Shown one piece after another: positions 1-15,221 of a stretch of DNA of 64,000 nt; within the stretch, counting starts at the first letter, position 1; each line of letters opens with the position of its first letter. The DNA is from Erythroxylum novogranatense (lineage: Eukaryota > Streptophyta > Magnoliopsida > Malpighiales > Erythroxylaceae): positions 3,721,001 through 3,785,000 of the forward strand of contig CM057229.1 of assembly GCA_029891385.1 (NCBI GenBank), written 5' to 3'. A program made the translations under genes and the position numbers. Under the pieces are notes generated by a model. That model was not told where the DNA came from, searched no databases, and was given only the letters and a program-made list of their open reading frames with translations.

Positions 1-194
1 CACTGCGGATTCATAACAGCCGTTCATTGAGGATCATCGCGGTTACATCCGTTGGATCGTTATCTTTCCTCCTAATACCGTTACATTATGCTAGTAAACC
101 CAACGTTGCGTGTTCTTTCCTTTTCGTTTTCCGCCACTGCGGCGGAATGATAACAGCCGTTCATCCGGGATCATCGCGGTTACATCCGTTGGAT
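1..194. repeat. Two direct copies of a ~58-bp GC-rich motif
   Basis: The sequence starting CACTGCGG and running through AACAGCCGTTCAT, GGATCATCGCGG and TTACATCCGTTGGAT occurs at about 1-56 and again at about 134-194. The copies differ by a few substitutions and small indels and are separated by about 78 bp of pyrimidine-rich DNA. The first copy starts at the window edge, so the array may extend to the left. No coding potential is seen. It could be part of a tandem repeat or of a transposon end. Confidence 0.7.
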
Positions 195-2263
195 TAAGAA
201 AAAAGTCGAAGCCGCAGCATCACAAGAGGTCGTGGCATGTTGACATAACATGTGTAATCATAGCAAAGTGTGTGACATAAAAGAAGGAACGGCTCTTTTT
301 TTAATCGTCACTGATTCACTATCCTGTGATTGGTAGCACCAAAGCCTACCATCTGAGCCGTTCATTCTCAATCGACTTCGTAAATGAAACAGAAGTGAGC
401 GGTCTCTCATGTTAGTCGACCATCGAAGTTCACGCTATAGCATAATACGTGATCGAAATGTGAGGACAAAATCATGCAATGTGCCAAATAATGTAGTGCA
501 ATCAGGCAGACAAAAGTAAGGCATGTGAGTTTTAGCCAAATATTGTTGACTATGATGCAATAGAATTGAAATTCCAAGAGTGACCCTTATAAGTTAATCT
601 CACCAAGGTATAAAATTTATTTTAACCACATGCAAAAAAATGGGTTGAATGAAGGTAATTTTGGTGTTAATGATTGGTTATTTTGGTAGGATAACAAAGC
701 GAAACTATGGAATGTGGTCGCGTAATTGGGCAACAGGTAGGAAACTACCCGATAAGGTGTGATTGGATGAAGGAGACAGGACATGTTGGTCCAGTATCTA
801 ACTAATCTCCTTTCTTGCCCTAACCATCAATTAGGTCAAATTGAATTAAACTTAAATTAAAGATTAAATAAATTGTTAAGTTTGTGTGAGCTAAATTTAA
901 TATTTATATTAAATAAATATTAAGTCTAATTCAATTTTAAAAATTAAGTTATTTTATATTTTTAATTTAAAAAAAATAGGGCTGACGTATTCCTAGGTGA
1001 CAGTATACTATACTCCAAAAGTTCAAATAGAATTATTCAGGACTCTTCCTTACAAAGGAGAAAATATCTAGATTTAGCTAAAATATGAACCATCATTCGG
1101 CTTACAAAATCCTTGGCGGGGACCATCCACCCAAACGAAGATACTGTCCGCTTCTGCATTATTTGAGCGCAACACATTATATTATCATTACCACCTCGTA
1201 ATAAAATAAAATTAAAAAGTATGATAATTCACAACCTTATCCCTAAATTATAGAGACACTATTTCTTTTAAACATATATACAGAATGCACAATAGGAGTG
1301 GACGATGAAAAAAGTAGTAAATAACAACATACACGAAGCACTATATCGTAATCAGTAAATAAATTTTAAATACAGAATGTACAAAGGGGGTTGACGCTGA
1401 ATAAAGCAGTAAATAAATTAATACGCTCGACATTCAACCACAATCAGTAAATAAATTTTCAAACACTAAATAAGGAAAATATCTTATTTACTATGTTTTT
1501 CTATTTTAATAAAGTAAAATTTTTAATTTAATATTAACTTTTAATACTTATATAAATTAGATCAAAATAATTATTTTGTTTACATAATATATTCATTAAA
1601 TACTCACCCAATAAAATAAAAATTATGTTATTTTTATTTTAATTAAGAATAAAATTTAATTTAATTGGGCCAAGTTGGGCTTAAATCTGACTGATTTCGG
1701 CCCAGTACCATCCCGGCTGTAGATAGTGTAGGCATGTGCCAGAGGAAGCTTAGGTGAGGTGTCACTTCTTGCTTTCTTTTATTTGGGTTACTTCGTCCTG
1801 TGGACTTATTCACGGAAGAGACTTGCTGGTCTAGAAAACACTCGTATCAATTTAATTATTGATTATATATATTAATTAAATTATCAAATACACATAATAA
1901 TTTTAAACTAAGAATATTTTAATAAAGTTTGAGCTAACACAGGTCATCTTATATTTATTTTTAATAGAGTTATAAATTTAATTTTGTGAAATTAAAATCT
2001 AAAATCTAAATTCTTACGAAAATATTTAAAGAAATATTAAGATACAATACTCATATCCTTATAATTTTTTTAAGTCATGTCCTTATAAATTATTTTATAC
2101 ATAAATAACTAATATTAAACAGTTAATTTTATCAAATATTTTAAATAAATAGTTGATATTATTTACTAGACAAATCAGCTAATATATTCTGCTATCATCT
2201 GATAGCAAATGCAATCTATTGATGTATTTGCTATCAATCGATGGTTTGACTTACGTAAGTTGA
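195..2263. other. AT-rich intergenic region downstream of the NAC gene
   Basis: No convincing reading frame or RNA gene was found. The DNA is AT-rich, with long runs of A/T words from about 840 to 970 and 1490 to 1670. It contains the short tandem repeat listed separately at 1281-1464. The right end should hold the 3' untranslated region and polyadenylation site of the minus-strand NAC gene. Confidence 0.6.
1281..1464. repeat. Two-copy tandem repeat, 92-bp period
   Basis: Copy 1 starts at 1281 (CAGAATGCACAATAGG) and copy 2 at 1373 (CAGAATGTACAAAGGG). Both end in ATCAGTAAATAAATTTT. The copies are diverged (roughly 75-80% by eye) and non-coding. Confidence 0.7.
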
Positions 2264-4211
2264 CTAGCATAGGCAACCAAAAGGCATGAAACAAAGATAT
2301 TTCTTGGGCATTTTCTTCTTGCCTTTGGCAGATGGTAGCCTCTTTCCTTCTCGAGGTTCGGTGTTGTTCCCAGATGACGTGCCCGCTTCCTGAAGATTCG
2401 AAGAGGAATGCTTGTTATCGAGACCTTTGATGCTTGTTTCCGATTTGGTTGGCACATTTTCTTCTACCCTTATAAAAGTTTCTGCAGACAACGTAGTTGA
2501 TACAATCAGTTCGAAACTGCTAGGTGATACACTTGGATTAGTAATGCAATCAGATGCATGAGGGTAAATTTCTCAAATACATCATCAAGTCGTGGTCTTT
2601 ATAAAACTGCAAGATAGCTGCTGGACCATCAATTTTGACTGATACCACAAATCAAACAGTGCACTTAAACCCAAGCACTACTGGTTTGATGTAGATAGCC
2701 TCAGTATAGATGCATTCAAAGGCTAAAGAGAGTTTAATGTTAGAAAAATTGGTTTCAAAGAAACTTCGTGCATATACTCTGTGTGTATATTTTCAGGAAA
2801 CTTTTGGAACAGCAGAAAAACCGCAGAAGAAATGAATGAAACAGGAGCAGTGAATATAAACCTGGAGAAGTTGGCAACATAATCAGCTCATCTGGTCTGA
2901 CAGATGCAGTTACACTGAGCTTGCAGCCTCCATCCTTAGCCAAATTTTGGTTACTTCCCTTCTCCAGCTCTCGCAGCAATTCCACTGGATCGAAATATTC
3001 ATGAGATGATGAACTCAGGCAACTTGAATTATCTGAACTCGAGGAACGTGATACTGGATTGACAAAATCCTCCATTTCAATGTAGTCAAGATAATCAATT
3101 TCAGGTGGGATCTCAAACACATCATTCACCAGACTTTGGGCTAAAGCCAAGTTTGTGGTCTCATCATTCCTGACCACCTACAAAAACAATGGCGAACTTC
3201 TTAAGGCACAGATATATGCACAGGGAAACAGTTTCACTGACAAAGAGCAAACCAGATATTTCAACTTTAGACTCCAAATGTCAAAGCAGTCAAATTCAGT
3301 TGCAATACCAAAATTCAAGTAGGATAGGGCTTAAGGTTGATGCACCTCACGCTTACTTGTAGAACCTTTGTCAGTGACATTATCATTCATTTGAGGAACT
3401 AAATGTTGTAAACGAGTGCGCCCTTCAGTTACAGTACAGATGGAAGTGCCTGTCTGATTGCCAAGTTCGGTAATTTCTTTACCTCCGCGATAGATTCTGC
3501 ACAGTGAGCTTGCCTGCTAAAATACATCCAACCAAACTGACAGTTGACTGACAGGTTCGGTGGAAATAAAAAGAAAACCAGAATGTTACTAAATAGGCTT
3601 AAAATGGCAGGATACTCGTAAATTACCTTTTCTTTGTTGTTTTCAACAACCTCCTTCTGAGTTATCCAATACTTCTCCAATAGCCAATTCGTTTTGCGTT
3701 CATCAGAAACTGGGCCTTCAAAGTATTCGAATGTGGTTTTCCAGCCAGTGAGGATAGAGTTGGAGAATAATTTACAGGCCTCTCCTTTAACCTTCCAGCG
3801 TCCCAGTAATGTACTCCCATTTCCCTCGGTTTTGTTCCAGAGCCATATGTTCTCTGCATAAGGATTTTTGTGAGTTTTCATTGTACAATGAAGCTGTGTT
3901 AAAAGAATAGTTCGTGCAACTACAGCAAGTAATTCTTGCATGACAGGAGATGGTAGATGGTCAAAGTAATCAAATAGACATTGAATTTCAAAATCCTTGT
4001 GAAGAAACACTTGTTCTTGAAAAGGGTCGACTGAAAGAAAATAGTTCTTACCAGGTACATTCACTGGTTCATAATGAAAGGGATTCACATCAGAGATCAC
4101 AGTGTCAGGAGGAGGGGATCCTCTGTCCAGTTTCCGTAATGACATAAAGATCTTCCCATCACGACAATCAAACTCCGTCTCAGTGATTGGGGGAGCTGCC
4201 GGAGGACACAT
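2264..4211 (-). CDS. Atypical NAC-domain transcription factor, 5 coding exons
   Basis: This is a nuclear DNA-binding transcription factor of the plant NAC family. I read exons 4211-4052, 3853-3627, 3516-3346, 3177-2862 and 2571-2264 on the minus strand. They have GT-AG borders and matching phases and give 393 aa. The NAC domain lies at about residues 15-115. Visible motifs are NPFHYEPVNVPENIW, GRWKVKGEACKLFSNS, GWKTTFEYFEG and KTNWLLEKYWIT, matching NAC subdomains C to E. The usual N-terminal GFRFHPTDEEL block is replaced by a short acidic segment, so this is an atypical subgroup. The C-terminal half is serine-rich and acidic (activation-like, about residues 190-290) and ends in a basic run KGKKKMPKKYLCFMPFG. 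Intron 1 (4051-3854, 198 nt) has no stop and keeps frame, so a naive ORF runs through it. Splicing it out restores the family pattern. The subgroup was not determined. Confidence 0.85.
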
Positions 4212-6800
4212 GATTTTTCAATCCAGGGAATGTAAAATTGCTTGCTGGTCACAACAGTTAATGGAGGTCAGACATACTGCAGTAACCATTAATGATGGGA
4301 AAGAATCAATTATCAACAGTGAATTTAGAAAATTCTAACTCTTTTTCCTTTTCTTTTTGGTTGATTTCCGAAAGTTAGAACAAAAAAAAAGTTGAAAGAG
4401 AGAAAAAAAGTGAAAAGCAGAAGATCAAATAACATTATGCACTTGCCAATTCTATAAATCTACAAAGTCCAAACTTGAACATTTGAAACAGAAGATACAT
4501 ATCTGATCCAGGTACATCAACGTAATTATAAACAAGACGAATCACAAGTCAAATATTTGACTAAGTGATGACAAAAAATTCATAAAAGCAAGTTCATAAA
4601 ACTACCTTTCAAAAAAATAAAATCATAAAAGCAAGTTCACAAAGAATTCATACTATAATTGAGAAGATCCCATTTACTGAGGATAGAACAACAATGATCG
4701 CCCAGAAATTACATGTTTTCCTTTATTTCATCCAGATGCACTGCTCTTTTTAACCAATCTGTTAAGCCATACTAAATTGACCAGAAACCTTTCAAATGAT
4801 TTTTATATCCACCGCTTCCACTTCAAGAAGAGGGTTAATACCAGAGTAAAACCAGAATAACGAGAAAACTTTTCTCGAAGTCCATCTGGGTCAAGTTATG
4901 TTCATGTTACTTTATGTAGTTCATGGCGCCAAATGGGCGGCCAAAACTCCTCAAAGTTCAAAGGAAACAAGAAAAGTAAGTTGCAAGTTTCCACTCCACA
5001 CTCTACCGGTATTAAAAATTTTAATATAAAGGGAACTAAGGATTCACAAACATAATGAAATCGCATGAATAACGCCTAAAAAGAACGACTGATACGATGA
5101 ACTGCCAAAGCTGAATTCATCTTCTCAAAATCAGAACCCCATGACCAAACCCATATGAAACAGGACCAAATACATGATCAAGCATCGATGATCTATTATC
5201 TTCTTGGCTTCTAAGAAAACAAAGATAAAGCAGATAAACTGAGCCACAAACTTGCAGTTCTTTTACTCCTTTTTCGCACAATCCAAGAATACAGAATCAG
5301 AATCTTTATCAAGAAATGCACGAGAAAGTATATATAAAAAAAGGAACTAAACTGAGCATAAGTATATACCAGAACCCAGAGATACAACTCAATCAAACAA
5401 CAATTCACAGAGAAAAAGGGTATATAATTCAGTGATTGGAGGTCAAAGTTCTAACCTTTTGAATGGAGACCCGGGTAGTCCCTCGCTCAGCAACCCTCAA
5501 ACCACAAGGGGCCAGTGGCTCCGGTCCACAGAAGGGCTATACAAATAGCTCACGCAAGACGCAACCATGGTTAAGGACAGTGAAGAGAGTATTGAATAAT
5601 ACGTGGCTTCTCTTAATTGGTCAAGCTCATGCAATGCTTCGCTTACTCTAGTGGACGTCACTCCCTCCCAACTCTCTCGCCAGTGCTTCGAAATTTCCTT
5701 TCTACGCGCGAGATCTTATCCAAATTTACTTTGGACATCATTTTCCAGTTAACCAACGTGTGTTAATGTCGCAGTTTCTACTAGAAGCAGATTATTACAT
5801 GCAAGAGAACATACCGGTCAAAATATCAAGTGCATTGCATGTGTCAGGTGAGACCTTCTGCGTACATCGTACCCCCTTTTCTTTTGAGTTCAGATATATT
5901 CTCTAATATTGTGTTTAATAAATTTTAATTATTTTTTTTATGTAAGTCTCGTATAGATTCTGCATGAATTTTGCATGAGTCTTTTAAAATAAATGGTTGA
6001 GATTTCATGAGATAGAATAAGATAAAGTAATATTAGACAAAAAATCTTAATTCTTTTTTATTTATTTAGAGTTTGTAACAAATTTGAGTGCGGGCAAAGT
6101 TTCTTACTTTGAGTTTATCTGCTTTTAGACTAATCTTGGGATCAATTGGAAATCAATGGCTCAATTTTGTTTTGTTTTTAATATCATTTAATTCTTAATT
6201 AAAATTATCGAAAATAAAACTAAAAATGCATTATTTTATATAATCTAAAGATTTTGAACTCTTTCAAATTCATAAAAGATCAACTTTTTAAAAAACGAGT
6301 GAAAGGATAAGAACAAGAAGAAGAAGAAGAAAAAACAAGAATAAAGAGAGGCAAGTGGAAGAAGACTTAGGAGTTAGGACCAATCGGAGGCAATCAGTAA
6401 CCAGATGGAGAAGCTAGTGAAGAGAACACCACATACTTTAAGACCAATCATGATCAAAGGAAAAGAAAGCAAACTAGCACAACATGAAAAAGAAAGGATC
6501 ATCCATTGCCTTACTTCATTGTTTTGAATCGTGAGACTTGATTTTCTGTTTAAAGATCTTGGATAATAATTAATACTATATGGTTCTAGCAAGTGGCCCG
6601 GTGTCGATTTGTTTTATTATTGTTCGACATGTAAAATACTAAAATTGATAGATTGACCGAATCTAGTTTGATTAGACCTCGAATTAAGGCATAAAATTCA
6701 AAATTTATAAATAAAATAATATTATTTAAATAAAAACAAAGTAATTTTATTTTTAATTAAAAATTTAAAAAATTATTTGAATAGGCTTAAATTAAACCGA
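4212..6800. other. NAC upstream region and AT-rich spacer
   Basis: This is non-coding as far as I can see. The NAC gene's 5' untranslated region and promoter lie in the first 1-1.5 kb. A moderately GC-rich block at about 5455-5710 could hold a leader exon, with a possible donor on the minus strand near 5455, but I cannot prove one. From 5880 on the DNA is AT-rich. A purine run (GAAGAAGAAGAA) lies near 6315. The ORFs here look like chance frames. Confidence 0.5.
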
Positions 6801-8146
6801 CGATGTTATGAATACTGGTTCGGCTCTCAGGATTGAATTTCTGGAATGTAATCAGATCGATAATCTTGCATTCTGAAAGATCTGCTTTGGAAAGTTTTTA
6901 AATTTATGAAATAGTCTAAAATTTTAAAAATGCAAAATTGTCCATATTAGTATATTATATAACAGATCAGATATCTTTACTAATTTATATTTACATCAAC
7001 CATGCTTTTAAAAATCTTAATAATAAATAATAATGACAATTTTATATATAATATTTTTATATTAAAATATGTAATATGAAATAATTTTATTCTTAATAAT
7101 TAATAATTAATCATATTTATTAGTTCTTAAATAATATATTTATTAGTTCAATATTATAGTATATTAAGTATATAATTAAATTTTGTATTATGTAATAATG
7201 CTAATAATAAGAAATTACTTTCTCTTTTGAATTTACAATCCATATTTTACAAATTATTAATAATTCACTTGATTTATTATTACTCTCATTAGATAAAAAT
7301 ATAATTTTTTTGCTAATATTTCATATTTGCTTATCATCACTTATATAAAAGATAAAACAAATATTTAATACATGATGTTAATTTATTTTATTAATAAATA
7401 ATTGTATAAATTCTTTCGTTATTATATTATAGAATAATACTAATAAATAACATAACAAATACAGTATAATTATTAATAAGTATGTGCATAATTATAAATT
7501 ACTATAACATATTATAATGATTAAGAACTTAATATTGTATATTCAAATATTGGGCTAATTATTAAAAAATACTAAATTACACTAAAATTTGTAATTTTAA
7601 TTCAAAGTTAGTATTTTGTTTTATCCCTCGTTAATAGCGACGGTGAGTCGGTGAGAAGAGCTTGAGAAGGAGTCGGGCGATGGCGACGGTGAGAAGAGCA
7701 GAGGCTGCCGACAACAAGGAGGAGCAGCGATCGAAGATGAAGACGAAGATCGGAGAACAAAGTCACAAACCACTGATCGAAGACGAAGGAAGACGACAGG
7801 AGAACACATCGACGACGAGGAGGGAACGACGAGTAGACAGCGAGACGAGATCCGATGACGAAGGAGCAGCGACGTGGAGAAGAAGGAGAAACTGAAGATG
7901 AGCCAAGAAGAGTCTAGAAAGGTAGAAGTGTCGGGGGGTAGATATTTTAGGTTTAAGTTCTGTTTATTGCAATTTGGTCATTGGAAAAATATCAAATTTT
8001 TCGAAATTCTGAGTATCGGTCGGTACCGATCGAAAACGGCTGATATTCACCGGAATTTACTCCCGGCATCTTTTTAACCGTATTGGTTCTGTTTTCCTGT
8101 CGATATGGTACGTACCGATCGGTACCAACCAGTATTCACGTCACTG
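6801..8146. mobile_element. Non-autonomous hAT-like element (1.35 kb)
   Basis: The left end CGATGTTATGAATACTGG and the reverse complement of the right end (CAGTGACGTGAATACTGG) form imperfect terminal inverted repeats. They share the core TGAATACTGGTT. The inner left segment (about 6890-7040) matches the left end of the larger hAT element at 25140-25290 in wording and order: 'aaatttat-aaatagt', 'gcaaaa-tgtcca', 'atatattatata' and 'aaaaatcttaataat'. There is no transposase. The middle is AT-rich. The right third has a GC/purine-rich block (7630-7900) comparable in position to 30700-31060 of the larger element. Flanking 8-bp duplications are not convincing, so the insertion is old. Confidence 0.65.
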
Positions 8147-8229
8147 GGCTTCGAGTTGCCCAAGAGATTGGGCTTAAGCCAAGTGTCTCAAGCCTGATAC
8201 TAGGGTAAATATGTAAAATTACAAAAATT

Positions 8230-8427
8230 TATGATATGTTTGGTTGAGTGGAATAGTTATTCTATTACTGATGTATTCATAAAGAATAATTATTTTTTTG
8301 TTTGTTTAAAAACAACATACATAATAACTAATTCCAGGTTTAGTTGTTCCTATACTTTTAAGAATGACTAAAGATACCTTCTCCTGTTTTTACCTATTTC
8401 GTAAATGCTGGACAAGTAAAGACAATC

Positions 8428-8463
<36 letters not shown>

Positions 8464-8950
8464 TAATTTTGTTGATGTTACTATTATCAATAACTTTTTG
8501 TTTTTTTTAATTATTTTTTCTTCTTCATATTATCATCATCGTCGCCGTCATCATCATTATTATTTTTATTGTTATCATTATTAATTTCTTCTTTTTATTA
8601 TTATTAATTTTATTATTATTATGATTTATTTATTTTCTTCTTCTTCTTATTATTATTATAAGAAAATTAATAATAATAATAAATAATCATCCTCGTCATC
8701 GTAAATCGTAATAATAATAATAATAACGGTAATAATAATAGTGGAGATTATAATGGATATTTTGATATTTTGGTTAGTTATTTCTTTATTACCTTAAATT
8801 TATATTTTCAAACTAAAATCGGCATATATCATTATTATAAATTTGTAAAAATAAATAACACTTATTTCGTTTTATTTCTTACCTTTTTAATTTTTAAAAA
8901 TAATCATTCAATCCCTCACTTCACGTATTTGAATGAATCAAACACCCACG
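8230..8950. repeat. Possible MITE with trinucleotide microsatellites
   Basis: A left segment with TGTTTGGTTGAGTGGAAT near 8237 is partly inverted at the right in GAATGAATCAAACACC near 8930. This is the kind of end seen in miniature inverted-repeat elements. Between them lie a perfect (ATT)n run at about 8430-8463, further ATT/CTT/ATC triplet runs to 8650, and the complementary AAT runs at 8665-8750, which could fold back. The identity is uncertain. Nothing is coding. Confidence 0.35.
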
Positions 8951-9889
8951 TAAGGACTAAATTACGCTGAGTCATTCCCACTCCCTTCCTTTTCATTTCA
9001 TGCTGCAGGTGGCTTCGGCAAGTGAAAAATGTGAGGGCATTATGACCATTTCAGATTCTGATTCAACGGGCAATTTTTTCTGTACCATAGTTTAGAATTG
9101 GACAGAAAATTTTGTCTTTGTTTATTAAAGACGGGACAAAATTTTATGAAGACGGTAAGCAAACATTTATAAAAAAAGAACGTTTATGTCCTTATCATTC
9201 GTCCTCACGTCGAAAGACGGTAACTAAATACAGGGAATATCTCACTCCTCTCCGCAGCGCCATTTGTCTTTCATGCCAGCCCACCGTCGTTGCCAACTTA
9301 CAAGGAGATCCACGAGTTATTGGTGCAGAGGATCTGTACGCTGACGTGTACAGTGATTAATTTATACAGTGAGTCACATTAATTTTGTGAATAGAAAAAT
9401 TAACAGTAAATTATTTTTCTATAAATAAGAAGTTTGACTATTTCATTAATATTTTAATTTGTTTTCACAAATATTAAAAATTATATAAAGTTTAAAATGT
9501 AGAATATAATTTATTATATATATATATAATATCTAATATAAGTAATTTAGAACATATACATATACAATACAATAAATAATTTTAAATTTTTTATTATGTA
9601 ATATACATATTGATGTAGATAATGACTGACGTCGAAACAAAAGCACTGACCGACGTCGTATAGATGTAAAAGAAAACTTTTGCGTTCCATTATATTACAT
9701 TAGATTACGTGTCGTCGGCGAAGGAGCTGCCTGAATCGTACTTCTCTTCTCTTACGTTAGCCTTAGCCTTCGCCTTAGCCCCATCTCCCGGCAGGATTAT
9801 CGTCTCCTGAACTCGGAATATCCCGGTGGGCTATAGAATCAGACAAACTTCCAGTAACGAGAAGACCAAGTAACCAAGGACGAGGATAT
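8951..9889. other. Spacer upstream of the METTL4 gene
   Basis: No supported gene. A TA-repeat region lies near 9510-9535. GC content rises from about 9700, and a CTTAGCCTTCGCC-type motif recurs near 9760-9785, consistent with the start of a promoter region for the downstream gene. Confidence 0.45.
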
Positions 9890-9946
9890 AACGACGCCGT
9901 TTGCATCCGTAATGTTTGGAAATCTCAAGTTAAACTAAACGGCGCC
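9890..9946 (+). promoter_or_regulatory. Candidate ACGACGCCGTTT-type promoter elements
   Basis: AACGACGCCGTTT (9890-9902) and AAACGGCGCC (9937-9946) lie 75-130 bp upstream of the METTL4 ATG. Near-palindromic GGCGCC / CGACGCCG motifs of this kind are frequent in the core promoters of plant housekeeping genes. Assignment is by position only. No clear TATA box is seen here. Confidence 0.35.
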
Positions 9947-10021
9947 AGAGATGTGTCGTTTGGATAACTGAAAGTTAGAACGAGGAATTTGGGAGTGACC
10001 GAAGCTCTGGGTTTTGTGTTA

Positions 10022-12750
<2,729 letters not shown>

Positions 12751-13826
12751 CTAGACATGAAAAACACTACTTGTAAACCATCTGTTTTCACGATTCATGC
12801 ATTGAAGTTTTGAGCATTTGGATTTATTTTGCTTATGCAATGAAAGAAAAAGAATTAGATAAATAGAATTTAATTAATTATAACCAATAAATTCTGAGTG
12901 AGAATAATATTTTCATAAGTTTTGACAAAAGTTGTCGGGTGAGTGATATAAATATTCTTTTAATTAAATAATTAAAATATATTTAATTATAATATAATTA
13001 ATTAATTACAATATAATTAATTGATTATATTTTTATATTTTATCAATTAAATATGATTATTAAAATATATTAAAAGTTGATGGAAATAAAAATTTAACAT
13101 ATTATTATTTTAAAATTTTAAATAAATTTTATTCCTTAATATTTTAACAAATTATTGTCAATAATAATAATAATAATTACTTTCTTTTAACTGTCTATCG
13201 TAATTATAATAATTATGTTTATTCTCCTCTTCAATTATATTCGGTCAATATAAATATATCAATCTCTCCTCAATTTTACCTTTATAAAAAATATAAATAT
13301 CATATCATAACAACCTGTTCGTTACTTTTCATAATTGAAGATCGACCGTTACATTACATACATTGGACGGCTCCTTGATCACGAGATGATGAAATCCAAC
13401 GATGGCCGATGACTCTCTAAGTGGACCCCACTCAATAGGTGGGACCCGCTTTTGAAGTTATTAGTTTCATTACAAGACATGTTACTTTAAACAAACTTGC
13501 ATGCTGACGCGGCAAAACCCCGCTTCTCCTCCGCCTCCTCTTAAATGGTCGCGAAGACCGTCCCCGACAAGTGTAAATCTTACGTGCGTAACAGAGCACA
13601 CTCGTATCCTGCACCCTCAGGCGTTGTTAGCGACTAAATTGGATCTTGATACTGATCGAATGATTGCGCAGTCCATCTGTGAGTTTTCGGTGTACTCTCG
13701 ACCACAGCATAAGATTTCTGGGCTTTCACTTTTTAATTCTTCTTTCTTGTATGCATACATACTTTCAGTGTTAAAAGCAAACTCCTCGTGACACTTCTTC
13801 TAGCTCTGTTCAAAGCTTCCTAAAGA
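12751..13826. other. METTL4-BES1 intergenic region and BES1 promoter
   Basis: The first ~130 bp should be the METTL4 3' untranslated region. From 12850 to 13310 the DNA is strongly AT-rich with TTAATTA words and an (AAT)n run near 13160. GC content rises after 13320. The block 13340-13800, with CTCCGCCTCCTC near 13527, looks like promoter and leader of the BES1-type gene. A chance ORF at 13501-13791 has no recognisable domain. Confidence 0.5.

Positions 13827-13858
<32 letters not shown>
13827..13858 (+). repeat. (GT)n(GA)n microsatellite in the BES1 5' leader
   Basis: A GT run (about 13827-13840) is followed directly by a GA run (13841-13858), ending 25 bp before the BES1-type ATG. CT/GA tracts are common in plant 5' leaders, and this one should be length-polymorphic. 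Confidence 0.85.
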
Positions 13859-13883
13859 TTGAGAGGTAAGGTTTTATCGGAAA

Positions 13884-15221
13884 ATGACATCAGACGGCGC
13901 AACATCGACGTTGACTGGGGTAGGGAGGAGGAAGCCGTCATGGAGAGAGAGAGAGAACAATAGGAGAAGAGAGCGGAGAAGAAGAGCCATAGCTGCGAAG
14001 ATATACTCGGGATTAAGAGCTCAAGGAAATTTCAATTTGCCCAAGCACTGTGACAATAATGAGGTCTTGAAGGCTCTCTGTGCAGAGGCTGGTTGGGTCG
14101 TTGAAGAAGACGGCACCACTTATCGCAAGGTGCCACCGTGCCACCACCTTTCTATTTCTTCAACATTTCTTTTGGATCTGATAACATCTTTTCTTTAGGT
14201 TTTTGTTTCAGCTCTTAATCTGGAAAAGAATTGGCTATACTAATTGGATCAAGCGGCTATTTCTAGAGATAGAGAAAGCTATGATTTATGTGCTTTCGCA
14301 TTAGTGCAACAATGGTTTTAGAATTGCTTCGGTTTAAGGGTTGTGTTTTTAAATTTAAAGTGGAATTAGATGATCTCAGAAGTTCAGCTTGAACTTTAAC
14401 AGTTAACTGATTATGGCTATAAGTGGTATGAATGCAATTCAGGTCTTGTGTTGTTTAAGTTGAGCTGAAGTTTAATAGTTTTCTGATTCTTGCTACCGCC
14501 ATATTTGACTTGATTGTTTCAGGGATGCAAGCCACCTCCCATTGATATAGTAGGCGCATCCACAAGAGCCACCCCATACTGTTCCCAAAACCCAAGTCCA
14601 TTGTCTTCATCATTTCCTAGTCCAATTCCTTCCTACCAAGCCAGTCCCTCCTCTTCTTCATTCCCTAGTCCTACTCGAGGTGACAATAATGCCTCTTCCA
14701 ATCTACTCCCTTTCCTCCGAAATGTCATTCCTGCTTCCCTCCCGCCTCTCCGTATCTCCAACAGTGCTCCTGTGACCCCGCCTATCTCATCCCCAACTTC
14801 AAGACATTCCAAGCCAATTCCTTATTGGGAGTCTATTGCGAAGCAATCCATAGCGTCCTTGAATTACCCTTTCTATGCAGTGTCTGCCCCAGCTAGCCCT
14901 ACTCACCGGCAGTTTCATGCTCCAGCTACTATACCTGAATGCGATGAGTCGGATGCATCCACTGTTGAGTCTGGTCAATGGATAAGCTTCAAAAAGTTTG
15001 CACCGTCAATGGCTGCTGCATTACCAACCTCACCAACATATAACCTTGTCAAACCTGTGACTCAGCAAATCCTATCCAATGATGTGATGGATGACAACGA
15101 GAGGGGTATGGATTTTGAGTTCGGGGGTGGACAGGTGAAGCCTTGGGAAGGAGAGAGGATTCATGAGGTGGGATTGGATGACCTAGAGCTCACGCTTGGA
15201 AATGGAAAGGCTCGGGCTTAG
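13884..15221 (+). CDS. BES1: BES1/BZR1-family brassinosteroid transcription factor
   Basis: This is a nuclear transcription factor that mediates brassinosteroid-responsive expression. Two exons, 13884-14129 and 14523-15221 (phase 0, GT-AG), give 314 aa, a normal length. The BES1_N DNA-binding domain starts at residue 15 ([20 protein letters not shown]) and contains [21 protein letters not shown] Ser/Pro-rich segment with many S-P sites for GSK3/BIN2 kinases follows. Residues 159-169 ([11 protein letters not shown]) match the 14-3-3 binding site. Residues 218-235 ([18 protein letters not shown]) match the PEST/PP2A-binding region in which stabilising mutations of Arabidopsis BZR1 and BES1 lie. 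Residues 303-307 (LELTL) are the C-terminal EAR repressor motif. All key regulatory motifs are intact. Neighbour order favours the BES1/BZR1 branch over BEH paralogs. Confidence 0.95.

Noticed and set aside
3429..4211. Single uninterrupted 260-aa ORF as the NAC N-terminus
   Set aside because: It runs through two introns. Removing 4051-3854 restores the conserved NAC motif order, and the end after 3627 matches no family sequence.
7662..7895. Arg/Glu-rich ORF as a gene
   Set aside because: It lies inside the non-autonomous hAT element in a purine-rich block, without a domain.
13501..13791. 96-aa ORF upstream of the BES1-type gene
   Set aside because: It sits in the promoter/leader region with no recognisable domain or splice link to the BES1 frame.
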